Source of the DNA: Heterobasidion occidentale
Taxonomy: Eukaryota; Basidiomycota; Agaricomycetes; Russulales; Bondarzewiaceae
DNA: 64,000 nucleotides
Assembly (NCBI GenBank): GCA_039111635.1
Contig: JBCAQO010000006.1
Coordinates: forward strand, 1,736,001 to 1,800,000
Direction of reading: 5' to 3'
The position numbers were made by a program, and so were the translations under genes. Positions 21,630 through 32,099 of the stretch are shown piece after piece (the stretch's first letter is position 1; each line of letters starts with the position of its first letter). The notes under the pieces are model-generated. The model was not told the origin of the DNA and searched no databases. It saw nothing but the letters and a program-made list of their open reading frames with translations.

Positions 21630-22141
21630 GAGAGTGTGGTAGGGTTATCAAATACACCTTGTGCACAGTCTCTATTGTCTGCAACAGACTCTTACTTATG
21701 TTTTACTTATCTGACACTATTTCCTTTTCTAGTCTTTAGTAGCTTATTATTATACAGCCACATGTTTCTAACTCTGATGCATAGTCACTATTGCACTGCA
21801 TAGTGTGTCATGTCCCCTTAGTAGTTCTCTCACAATTACTTACTTCTTATACAATCTGTCTAATGTACTGTAGCCTTTCATTTCTTGCTAGGTACATGAT
21901 AGTATACTCAGTAATTCTCTTGTAATTACTGAGCCTTTCATTTCTTGCTAGCCCAACTCTGCTCTCACAAAGCCTGACAATGAATTATCAGAGACAAGGC
22001 CCAGACCTAGCAGTCCCAGGAATAGTTGGAGCCTTATATACCTTTTCAATCCCTCGAGGAGAAATAAGGGCAATATCCAATGATATAAAAGGCTATTTAT
22101 TATATTAATAGAATCCAAATCTCTTAACAACATAGTCCAAG
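21630..22141. other. Transposon-derived spacer with a 20-bp direct repeat
   Basis: The sequence AGCCTTTCATTTCTTGCTAG occurs twice (about 21872-21891 and 21932-21951), compatible with short tandem duplication or LTR edges. The stretch 21951-21983 shares two blocks with the end of the adjacent gene at about 22231-22259 (GCCCAACT and AAGCCTGACAATG). Confidence 0.35.
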
Positions 22142-23787
22142 CTATGGCATAAAAATACCAATCCTTCTTGCCATTGGTGATCTTGGGTCCAATTCCATCC
22201 TATGTACAGCATCATATACTGCAGAACTGGGTTGCACAAGCCCAACTAAGCCTGACAATGCATCAACAGATGGGTACAAGGGTGGCCAGTGTTCACCGTG
22301 TCTGAACACTGATGTTGGGCACAAACTGCTGATGGAAGACTCTTGTGTCATTTGAATGCTATGTTGGACAGCGCGCGGGGATTCTGGTTCCGAATCTGTG
22401 TTGTGCACAGAGATACAGTCCATGTCTGTGGGCAATGCAAGATTCAAATGTGAGTTATTTGTATCTTTTGCCAGTGAGACTCTTGCTTGGGAACGAGTGG
22501 AGATGTCATTGATGTCCTGCATTTCATCGGATCGCACAGTCGGCACCAAATTAGTAGGATGGATGGATCTGTTGTGCGCCGAGAACACCCTGTCGTCATT
22601 CTCTTGCCGTCCTCTTGGAGACATCGCAGACTGAGATGATCTGTGCGCATTGATGTATAAGGGAGAGTGACGGATTGGGAGTGACGGATCGTCTAACGGT
22701 AGAGCATTGGGGCTGATTCTCGAAAACAGCAGAGAACTTGGCTCAGGTAGCGCATCGTGACCCGTTTGAAAGATAGAGCCGTCGTCTTGGGTAACATGAA
22801 GGTCAGGGGAATGTGATGATGATGTCGCACGAGGATCGCTCGCAGGTACAACTCGTGTGGGACTGACTGGAATGATTCCGGGTTCATATTGGGTCACGTT
22901 CGTCAAAGGCGAGGAAGACTCTGACTCGGAACCCGAAGATGGTACACTGCGTTGAGTAATGCGAGCGCCCGGAGAACGTCGTGCTTCGACTTCGCTAGAT
23001 AGGCGAGATGCTTGTATCGCCGCAGGCCGAGCTAAGATGTAGTCGTCGGTACGAGAGTTAGGCTGGCGCGTGTCACTGTGCGTGTGGCCATCCTGAACCC
23101 CGAGGGTCGAATGGTACCCTGGTATATGAGCTCCGCCGCGACCGGCTACGTGCACAGATGGGCGAGATCCGTTCGGACGTCGCGCCATGACGGAACCTCG
23201 GCGCATGTCGTCACGGGGAAGTGTTCCCCTGTGCTCCTCGTAGACCCGAATCTGTCCTGGACTGAGGCGATATGCGTCTGATCTTACACGAGAACGCGAC
23301 ACGGATGGTGACCTGTCGTTCGGACGTGGGACCCTGTCCTGATTTGATGCATCGCGAGACCGCCCACCAGCTCGAGAGCCGGACGGTTGACTACGCGCGA
23401 TATTGTGCTGGGATTGAGGTGAAGATGGTGCGTGGAAAGCACAATGATGTTCGTGAGGGATCCTCGGGCGTCGGTCACAGGTTGGCATACGCAGTCCTTC
23501 GGCTCTGCTGCCTGCGGACATGTTAACAATTTTGACGGTACCGGATCGGCGCGCATTCTCGTATGCATTGTGTGCCTCTTGAGGTGTCTTGTAGCTCTCG
23601 TAGATATTGCCCGGAACGCCGATGACCTTTGGGCCTGCTTCTGCCCTATATGCCTCTGTCAGATCTTCTCGCGCGTGACCATCGCTGGAGAGAGTTCAGG
23701 CATCTGGAAAGAAGGTTGCACGTACCAAGTCTCATAGATACCGGGCTCAGTCCCAACTATAACGACGTGCCACTTTTTCTTGGCCAT
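22142..23787 (-). CDS. RNase H1 N-terminal (viroplasmin-like) domain protein with long disordered tail
   Basis: The model has two exons: 23787-23726 and 23645-22142 (521 aa). Exon 1 starts ATG GCC AAG and encodes MAKKKWHVVIVGTEPGIYET. After an 80-bp intron (GTACGT...ATATAG) the frame continues AEAGPKVIGVPGNIYESYKT and PQEAHNAYENARRSG. Together this is the compact domain found at the N-terminus of RNase H1 and in caulimovirus viroplasmin, which binds RNA/DNA hybrids or dsRNA in known members. The remaining roughly 460 residues are Ser/Pro/Arg-rich and predicted disordered; no RNase H catalytic domain follows. Such orphan domains are common in mushrooms and their role is unknown. It borders the transposon block. 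Confidence 0.75.
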
Positions 23788-24122
23788 ATAGTGACGACAA
23801 TTTTCGATGGACAGAGGGTAGCGGCAGCGATTTGTGTATGGAGAGAAGAAGATATAGTATCAAGGTGCTGTCACAGTAGACCACTGCCGTCACTGAGCAA
23901 TGCATAAATAATACATAACAGCGCGTCGCAGCGACCGCCGGCTTGGAAGTTGCTACCGGGGACGAAAGCATAGAGTAAAGAACCCAGGCTCAGAATCTCC
24001 TTAGCAAGACGTGGAAAATATTTCATCATTAATGACGACCGTGCATAAGCTCTCCAATAACACCGACTGGAGTCCATTGATGGAACGTAGCATCAACTTC
24101 CCACTCCTACTCACCGCGAGGT
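23788..24122. other. Short intergenic stretch between the RNase H1-N gene and ATG27
   Basis: This holds the promoter of the minus-strand gene starting at 23787 and the 3' end of ATG27. No further gene is seen. Confidence 0.5.
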
Positions 24123-25225
24123 TCAAACGGCTATATACCCTCCCCGACTGGAGGTGTGTCGTTGTCGGAAGGAACCACATAAATGTGATACAACGTCGCG
24201 CAACATGTATGGAGCCTCTCGCCAGAAATCGCGGTGTCTAGGTGGATGACACGTGCAATCAGCAGCACAACTCGAAAGCGTAAAGACCTGGACACTCACG
24301 GAACTAGATCAATGCCTGTTGATCCGTAAGTTGTGTAGTTGTAGTATGCACCCAAAAGGAAGTAACCCATGAACGCAAGCAACAGACTAAACCAGAGAGC
24401 ATTTCAAATAAGAGCAAGTGTGAAGGATAGACAGAGACTCACACGAGGAAGAACCACCCAATCCCACTACCCACTGACTGGTCCTCCTTTCTATCATCCC
24501 CCTCGCTACCGCCACCGCCATTATCGTCCTCGTGTTTTGGTGGTTCCTTATCGCCCGAGAAGCCGCACCCTGCAATCACGCTCCATTCCACGCTGACTTG
24601 GCCCGCCTCATACGACTTGAATATAGGATCAGAGGCTTCAGTCGCGCAAAGGAGTGAGATATTGAAGGACTGCGGAATTAACTCTGTTGAAGAAGAAGGA
24701 TACGAGGAACCGTGAAGGGTTATACTAAGCCCTTTAGGAGCTGCGGGGAAGATGTGAACATTGAATCGGGCTTGCGTGATAGACTCCGACGTACATGAGA
24801 GAGCTGAGTACTGTGGTTTCAGGTCTTCGGTCTGTGCAACCGGTACGACCGCAATGATTCGATCCGAGTCACCCTTCGTGTTGGTCTTCGTCAAGCACGC
24901 CCTCGTCCCTTTAGGACACTAGTTAGCCAGACAGTCTGTGAGTCGATCCGTCGCGAGAAGAAGCCAACTAACGCACCTGATCAGCTTCGTCGACACCGTC
25001 CAGAGTGCTCAACTCGGCACACAGATCGAACCTCACGGCGTCTCGCATGGTGCTGGGCGGTGTGTCTCTTGTTCTGGACGCCGAGTGTTCGCCTCTGGCG
25101 GATGCCAAATCATACTTGACGCCGTCGACCTCTAGAATACATTCGTCCTGGGCGTTTACGAGAGACAGACAAGAGATGAGGAAGAGGATGGAAATTACAC
25201 GGTGTGTTGGTCTCCAGCGGGGCAT
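24123..25225 (-). CDS. ATG27: Autophagy-related membrane protein Atg27
   Basis: Four exons: 25225-24977, 24918-24443, 24386-24300 and 24237-24123 (308 aa, all GT-AG). A signal peptide (VISILFLISCLSLVNAQ) precedes a luminal Cys-containing mannose-6-phosphate-receptor-like domain, with CPKGTRACLTKT, SCTSESI and VIAGCGF as landmarks. One transmembrane segment follows (GWFFLVLLLAFMGYFLLGAYYNY). The cytosolic tail reads HRDFWREAPYMLRDVVSHLC and ends RGGYIAV, as in fungal Atg27. The protein cycles between Golgi, endosome and vacuole and helps deliver Atg9 membranes. Start ATG 25225 is 238 bp from the divergent ataxin-3 start, so the two share a promoter region. Confidence 0.9.
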
Positions 25226-25463
25226 CTGTGAAATCTCCGTCAGAGTACGCCTGTACGATAGACCGACCGGGTGCTGTGAGGATGGCTGGAGGGAGTGCTC
25301 GTTGTCCGGGTTGCCAGCCCAAGGCGCGTCAATCGTCGACTGGAGGCGCCGAGGACCCCGCAACACCTGATGATGTAATGCACGCGTGTCGCGACGCGTA
25401 CGCGTACTGGCCTTCGACCACCGCTCCCCTCCGCACACAAGCCTCCCAACACTCGCTACAGCC

Positions 25464-27312
25464 ATGGATGCACTCCTTCCGCTCATCTACCACGAAAAAC
25501 AGGAGCCAGGGTCCATGCTCTGTGCCCAGCATGCTCTCAACTCCCTTTTGCGTGCGTCCGCATCCTTCCCCGCCACCCTCCGACTAATACAACGTCTCGA
25601 CCATCGCAGAGGGAGACTACGTACGCCTCGTTTCTTGGTCCCCTTCCATGCCATTTTGATCGCTCACGCTCGGAATCTCGCGCTGGTAGTTCACTGCACC
25701 CGACCTGTCCGCCATCGCGCGATCCCTCGATACATTAGAACAGAGCTACAGCGAAGGGAATGATAATCGAACAAGCACGAACATGGATGATACAGGTCGG
25801 CTATCGTCGGATGATGAAACTATCAGTCGATTCAACGCTACCCTGTAGGATTCTTCTCCGTCCAAGTCCTCGAGAATGCGTTGGACGTTTGGGGACTGAG
25901 GTGTGTTGCGCGCTTGCTTTCGTTGACTGCGGACCCAACATCCCTCGTCGACAGTCTGATCCGCTGGCGCAGCGAAGCGATGAAACCCTACCAGGATCAT
26001 CCACAGTGAGCTACCCTTGCAACTCGGCGTCCAGCATGCTCACATCTAAACCCGTGATCAGCACGCAATTCGCCTTCATCCTCAACCTCGAACAGCATTG
26101 GTTCACCTTGCGCAGCTTCGGAGATCACACCGCACAAGGCCAAGGCCACACGCATTGGTTCAATCTGAACTCCTTCCTCCAAAGGCCCGAATGGGTAAGC
26201 AAGACGTACCTCGGCATGATGCTGCAGCAAGCGGAATCTGAAGGTTCGATTCCTACCGGCTCGTAAGTACGACCGCTGACATCTCTTCTACGCGACCGCT
26301 CAGGCTACTCCGTCTTCGTCGTTACCCCGTGGACCCTACAACCCCCTCCCTTCCACGCTCCTCAGCCGACGATCTGGCCTCTGAAATCTCAGAACCGAGC
26401 ACTAACATTCTGTCTGAGCGCCTCTCAACGATTCGGACGCCTCACGCGCCCGAAGGCCTCGAAAACGAGGACCTTGAACTTCAAACCGCACTGCAAGCAT
26501 CCCTCGCATCCGAGCCTGAAGCGAGCCGGGCAGGTCCATCCGTTCCCAATATGAGCAGCGGACCGTCGGGACCATCGATTGCGAGAGGAGCGCGCGCGCC
26601 CGGCCCGAACGCTCATCCAGCGTCTTTTTTGATCCCCTCCTCCTCCTCGTTCGTCCACCCGCCAGAGCCCGCAGATCCCGTCGCAGCGAGCGCGGCCCGC
26701 AACCGCGCCCTCCTCGAGCGTATGCAGCGCGAGCAGGAGTTCGCGCTCCAGGAACAGTACGATGAAGAGATCGCCCACTTTGCTCCTGGCGACCCGCGCG
26801 CCGCACAGGCAGGCACCGCGGCGGAGGGCGACGAAACGGACGGTGACGAGATGCGCCGTGCCATCATGGAGAGCCTGGCACGGCAACGGCGGGCGCGAGA
26901 CGACGACGACGACGACGACGACGAGATGAACGACGACGACTTTGACCCAGACGCGGCGCTCGGGCGCGCGCAGCCTGCGTGGCACGGCCACAGTGCCAGC
27001 ATGGCCGGGGACCATGTGTACGACGACGACGATGCGGAGCTGCAGGCCGCGTTGAAGGCGTCGCTCGAGACTGTCCCCGCAGGCTTCCAGGTGCCCGAAT
27101 TCGCCCCTCTCGCGCCCGCGCCCCCTGTAGCGCCCGTCGCATCGGGAGCGAGGGCGCGAGCCCCGCCGGCGGTCGAGGCAGACGCGTCGAGCGCGACCGA
27201 CACGGAACCAGAAACAGAACCAGATTCCGAGATTGGTTCCGTGCCGGAGGCGCGGCAGGAAGACGTGAGCGTGGAGGAGATGCGGAGGAGACGGCTGGCC
27301 CGGTTCGGTTGA
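25464..27312 (+). CDS. ATXN3: Ataxin-3-like Josephin deubiquitinase with UIM repeats
   Basis: Exons: 25464-25551, 25610-25620 (11-nt micro-exon), 25690-25795, 25849-25900, 25955-26005, 26062-26262 (or to 26243) and 26304-27312. The N-terminal Josephin domain shows catalytic Cys in KQEPGSMLCAQHALNSLL and His/Asn in THWFNLNSF, with EQHWFTLR between. Three ubiquitin-interacting-motif-like helices follow (LELQTALQASLAS, MRRAIMESLARQ, AELQAALKASLE), plus an Asp-rich run from GAC repeats (26902-26926). The family trims ubiquitin chains in protein quality control. With donor GTAAGT at 26263 the C-terminal frame is kept (505 aa). However, the conserved end of Josephin (GYSVFVV, 26304-26324) is then read out of frame; using donor 26244 restores it but needs one more base in the C run at 26325-26328. 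Confidence 0.85.
26902..26926 (+). repeat. GAC trinucleotide run in the ataxin-3-like gene
   Basis: Eight or so consecutive GAC codons encode poly-Asp between two UIM-like motifs. It is in frame with the gene and may vary in length between strains. Confidence 0.7.
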
Positions 27313-27947
27313 TTTGCACGACACGCATGGGGCCAATGCCCGAGCGTCATCGATTTCTTGGAACGAGATGTAGCACTAATAGCCATTGTAAAATTTCGGG
27401 ATGGACGCAGTGTAGAAGAATGTAATATGATGTTGATCGACCAGTGAGAGCGACCTAGAGCTATCGAAGTGAGGGTCCTGCATGCGGACTTGCATGCTTG
27501 CGAGTGCGACGCGGAGTGATCCAAGGCATAACAGGAACGAGGTTGCAAAGTAATGGTGCGACTATCTACTGACATGTCCGAACATCGGCAAAGAAAAGAA
27601 AGAAAAAACTAGACACTAATAAAAGATTGAAGGCGCGACAGCCTATCAGGTGAGCGGGAGGGCAACCTAGTGCGCGACCGAAGCCTGCGACGGGCGCTGA
27701 CCGGTGTGAGAGCAGTGCAACGAGCTGATCAGAAGCTATCATGGGCAAAAAGGAAAGGCGGGACATGAATGCCTGAACGCTTGAACGCCAGCAGCTTATA
27801 ACATGTGAGAAGAAAAGAGAAAAAAAAATGAAGGGCGAGTGGCTCAGACCCAAACAAAAGTCCACTCTGTATCCGTCCGCGTATCCTGCATCCATCCTTC
27901 ACACCGCGACACCGACGGGACCAGTCAGTGCGCCTCGCACAGCCGCG
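27313..27947. other. Convergent 3' intergenic region
   Basis: This separates the ends of the plus-strand ataxin-3-like gene and the minus-strand Rho gene. No gene is seen; short A runs near 27590-27830 may include polyadenylation signals. Confidence 0.5.
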
Positions 27948-29037
27948 TCAGCAAATCACGCAGCACTTCAGGCCCGTGCCCGCGTCTTCGCGGTCACCCG
28001 AGAGGCTGCTCCGCCTCCTCTGGTGGGCGCCGCCGGGGGAGACGCCCTCACGCATGAGCATGCTCGCGCGGGTCGCGGCCTCGAAGACGTCGTCGACGCC
28101 CTCGATCTTGAGGGCGGAGCACTCCTTGTAGGCGCGGGCGCCGATCTCCTGGGCGACGCGCTCCGCCTGGGCGCGGGAGACGTACTGGGATGCGTTCGGG
28201 TCGTTCGGTGGCGGGCGGAGGTCGACCTTGCAGCCGACGAGGATGATGGGGATGGTGGGGCCGCAGATGGAGCGGACTTCCTCTATCCACTGATCACGCA
28301 GAGGGCGTTCGGGCGGTTGTGAGTGAAGGATGAGGGAGAGAAGGAGGATGGGGTCGAACCTTGACGGAGACGTTGTCGAGCGAATCGGGAGTATCGATCG
28401 CGAACGCAATGAGGATGACATGAGATTTCGAATACGAGAGCGGTCGCAAGCGCTGACAAGGGGAGGGAGGCGTCAGTCCAAGTCCGAAGGAGATGCACGG
28501 GGCCGACATGCCTCGTATTCTTCCTGACCGCTGTGGGGGGGGGGGGGCGAGATCGAGGGATTTCGGTCAGCAAAGTGGAAAGAGGGAAGGACGGCAGCGT
28601 ACGCAGTATCCCAGAGGGCGAGCTGGATGGGTTTCCCGTCTAGTCTGATCTCAGCAACATAGTTTTCGAATATGGCTACAGGGACGGTCAGAGATGGTAG
28701 AGGACGGATGTAGGCGGGTGGGCTGACTCGGTTGCTAAGAAGAGGAAGAGGGTGAGGTCGGGGATGGGGAGAGAGAGAGAGAGAGAGAGGAGTGGAGAGA
28801 GGAGACTGACGTATTCTTTCGGAAACTCTCCGAGCGCAAAGGAGCAGAGCAGGGACGTCTTGCCGCATGCGCCTTGAAAAGCAAAGGAGGGTGAGGCCGT
28901 GGGGAGTGGAGGACGGAAGAAGGGTTGCGTACCGTCGCCAACAATGACGAGCTTCCTGCGAATCTGTGGATAGGACGGGGGATGAGAGGATGCGGCGTGC
29001 AAGGGGAGGAGAGACATACGGGGGACTGGGAGGACAT
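27948..29037 (-). CDS. Rho-family small GTPase
   Basis: Eight exons: 29037-29020, 28963-28933, 28872-28811, 28734-28728 (7-nt micro-exon), 28675-28603, 28530-28512, 28452-28360 and 28289-27948 (214 aa). G1 is GDGACGKTS. Switch I reads EYQPTIFENY, and its Gln-Pro-Thr is supplied by the micro-exon. G3 is WDTAGQEEYE, followed by RLRPLSYSKSHVILIAFAID. The protein ends in a CAAX box, CVIC, for prenylation. The intron after exon 6 starts with GC (GCATGT, 28511), a GC-AG intron. Val to Gln in switch I is unusual for Rho1 and closer to Rho3/Rho4-like loops; overall the sequence resembles Rho1/Rho2. Rho proteins control actin and wall synthesis at the membrane. Confidence 0.85.
28769..28790. repeat. 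GA microsatellite in a Rho gene intron
   Basis: About eleven GA units lie in the intron before the 7-nt micro-exon; read on the transcript strand this is a CT run typical of an extended polypyrimidine tract. A second homopolymer, 13 G at 28536-28548, precedes another acceptor. Confidence 0.7.
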
Positions 29038-30214
29038 GGATGTCAGGCGGGTGGGACGGCGGGGAGGGGAGCGCAGGGAGGGGGAGCAGTGACGCGCTAG
29101 GGAGTCGAGGAGGCACGAACATCGGAGCGCCACTGTGCTGCGATCCGCGAATGCGTCTGCCCCGGAGGCAGTGCGCCACCCGGCCATCCCACCCGGCCAT
29201 TTCTCCCCCGACACCCCCCAGTCGGTCACCGCGCAGCGACCCAGCTCAGTATCTCGTCAGTCCCCATGACCGCTCCGGATCCTCCACTCTCCGAAGTCTC
29301 AGCGCTCAGCGCCCAGCTGCAGCAGGCACACCCCACCCCACAGAACCCGCAGAGACAGACGTTCCAGGCGCGTCCCTCCTTCCACGCCCCTTCCGGACGT
29401 GTGCGCCCAGAGGCTCTGTTCCTCCACCCTTTCCCAAATGCTTCCCAAATCCGCCACGCATGTCATCGCTAGCGTCCCACATGGCCCTAACCACTCATTG
29501 GCCGGCGACCGCGACTGCTCTCGTCCGAGCTCGCCCGCCGATGCTTTCTAGTCCCGCGATCATCTCCGCGCCCTGCTCGTCTTTCGATGAGCGGCGATAC
29601 ATCGCCTCGTGATCAGGCGTACGTGAACGCGCAGAAGCCACACACGACCCCGCGATCGAGAACCTCGGCCCTTCACCTTCGTCCAATGCAGCATTTGCCA
29701 CTCCAGATCCCACCATTCTTCTGCATCGTCTCAATCAGCCAACCAAGACCCAGACCACAGATCAGTCGCGAGCCCACAACGCGTGTATAGGCCCGAGTCG
29801 AAACGCGGCACTCGAGGCGCCCTCAAACAACATGATCGCTACATGGAACGTAGTAGTCCATGAAAAACACGCCCGCGCGCACAAAGAGCGCACAGACACA
29901 GGAATGACCAGAACACGATACCCCCAAAAGGTGCTGCAGCTTCTGACCTACGTAAATGGTAAATGACCCTGTCACAATGACCATCTAGAACGTCTAGTAG
30001 AGAAAAAAGGAGGCCACTGTGGCGGCATGGCGACACGAGAGGTTCGAGTCTTCATCTTGTAAAGTACAGGTGTGAGGGAGGAGAGGGGTAACGGAGGCAA
30101 GGACAGAGACAGAATACTCGTACACTCAGACGCGACACACCGAGAAGCCCAAAGAAAACAAAACAAAGATACCCAGGACCTGCCATATCGGCATGGCCCG
30201 CGGCTACATCGCAC
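29038..30214. other. Intergenic region with only weak coding signal
   Basis: It contains the promoter of the minus-strand Rho gene. On the plus strand a short frame from ATG 29266 (MTAPDPPLSEVSALSAQLQQ) and a later open frame (about 29639-29962) could be exons of an unrecognised small gene, but I could not join them with convincing splice sites. Confidence 0.3.
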
Positions 30215-31340
30215 TCATCGTCCTGTCAGGGGTGGCACCGGCGGGATGGTATCCTCGTCCTTGCACACCCAAAATATGATCTTTTTGACAGCATCGATGA
30301 CCTCCTGTGTGCTGACCGGCTGCCCCGCGGGAGGGCAATGCATGAACAGCACCCGCGTCAGCTTTGTCCTGTCGTGCTTCGTCGCCGTGCGCCTCGCCTC
30401 CGCCAGTGAACAGTAATACAGAAAGTCGTTCACGTAATGCCCCGCGTCCATAGACGAGTACACCGTCTGCGAGAGCGTCAGCCAGGCCTCCTCACGGGGG
30501 CGCACATCGGCAGAACGGAGAGAGAGAGACTCACGTCGATGCCCTGCTCCTTGAGGTCGTACACGAGCTTCTCGACGTCGATCGCGGTGAACATGTCGTC
30601 GACGAAGCTCTCGTACCCCTTGCCGAATCCCCGCGTGGGCGAGTCCTGGATGGCGTCGAGCGGGCCGTGCACGTCCATCACGCCCTCGGTGACCCGGTTG
30701 CCCAGAAAGGCAGCGAGGCGCGCGGCGTGCTCGAGCACCTCCGCCTGCGACTGCTCGAGCGTCGCGGGATCGGGGAGGTAATCCACGATCGGGGCGTGCT
30801 GCCCGACGGTGTCCTTCATCCTGTATCCGATCTTGTGCGCGAGGCGCTCCATGCGGAGCGGGCCCCGGCCTGCAAGCCCGAGGTGGAAGATAAAGTCGTA
30901 GCCCGCCTCGGGTGGGGGCGCGAGGGGGTGCGACGGGTCGCTGGACGGCGGGAGCACGGGAGGGCGCGCGTGGAAGCCGGGGCCGCAGTCGAGGACGGCC
31001 TGGTACGTGACGGGGAGTTGGAGGGATGTGATGTGGATCAGGCGAGCTCTGCCACGGCCATTGGCGACGGGAGGAAGGTCGTCCTCGACCATGCGATCGG
31101 GGGAAGGGTCGAGGTGGAAAGTGACATTGTTGAGGGGGCGGGCTGCGAGCCACGAGGGGTTTTCGCGGTATCGAAAGAAAGGCTAGAGGCGTGGGGGCTA
31201 AGCGCTGAGAGAGAGACACGGATGAGGAGACTCACGCCGAACCCGGTGAGGAGGACGCGGTAAGCATCGTCGGGGATGTCTGGGACAGGGCCGTGGAAGC
31301 GGGGGGCGAAGGGGTCGGGGTCGGGGTCGAGGGCTGGCAT
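30215..31340 (-). CDS. Pyroglutamyl-peptidase I-like (peptidase C15) protein, probably inactive
   Basis: Three exons: 31340-31236, 31182-30535 and about 30490-30215 (342 aa; the last acceptor is uncertain). The N-terminus YRVLLTGFGPFFRYRENPSW is the family hallmark (LLTGFxPF..NPSW). DFIFHLGLAGRGPLRMERLA follows, and near the C-terminus VLFMHCPP holds the catalytic His position. The active-site Cys normally lies in a motif like AGRYLCN; here the segment is DAGHYVNDFLYYCSL, with Asn where Cys is expected. The family removes N-terminal pyroglutamate from peptides in the cytosol. Loss of the Cys suggests a non-catalytic member, unless the nearby Cys of YYCSL substitutes. A TATATATA box lies about 160 bp upstream. 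Confidence 0.8.
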
Positions 31341-32099
31341 GTTGGCCTGCACAGAGTGAGTGGAGGCAGAGGCCTCAGGCAAAGGCTCTTGTCCGTTCAT
31401 TCCTGTATGTAATCTGTCCACGTCCGCCACCCCCTCCTCCCGTCTCCACACACACGCGCTCTCTTCCCACGCCATGCGCACGGACCACTTTCCCGTCCCT
31501 ATATATACCTGCTCTCCCGCTTTCCGGTTTCCCTAGAACATACTCAGCTAGGATCTATTCTATAGAAACTAACTCGAGTCTCGCATGCTTACACATGCCG
31601 CATCCTTCAAATCCAGTCGATGACATCCATGTCCCCTCGTTTAACTGAGAACATGGCCGCCTCTTGGGCGGTCTCGAGGACGTTTGGGCCGCTCCGCCCT
31701 GGCTCCGAAGAGCCGGTGCGCTGCGCCCAGCGAGTGGGACATCTGTCTGATGGATTCTCTTCTTATTTGTAGTTGTGGGACCATGTTTCTTTACCAGTAT
31801 AGATTTTGTCTGTTCGGGAAGTTGCGTGATCATTAGATTCCTGGTGGCTGTGCTCTATCCCAAAATATCATGTGTGCATATGCAAAGGTAATGCAATTTT
31901 TGGTTCTATGCGGATTGGGCTCTCAGACCCTATCAGACCGGATTTTGAGAACTCTGTCCCGAGTGTTATATGGCATCCTGTATTTTGTATGTTGCCTGCA
32001 TCCCTCCATTATTTGTGACTTTGCTTGTGGCAATGATGCAGACGATGGGATGTCCTAAAATCAAAATAAAGTGTATCTTTGTGGAGGTATTACAGCCTG
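31341..32099. other. Spacer with C15-gene promoter and an unrecognised AT-rich stretch
   Basis: TATATATA at about 31500-31508 reads toward the C15-like gene. From 31860 to 32100 base composition shifts to AT-rich with no recognisable gene; a small inserted element is possible but no terminal repeats were found. Confidence 0.35.

Noticed and set aside
26243..26253. Perfect B-box-like GGTTCGATTCC
   Set aside because: It lies in the Josephin exon/intron region, without an A box or cloverleaf.
26425..27575. Long minus-strand frames of 303 and 320 codons
   Set aside because: They are antisense to the GC-rich C-terminal exon of the ataxin-3-like gene; composition explains them.
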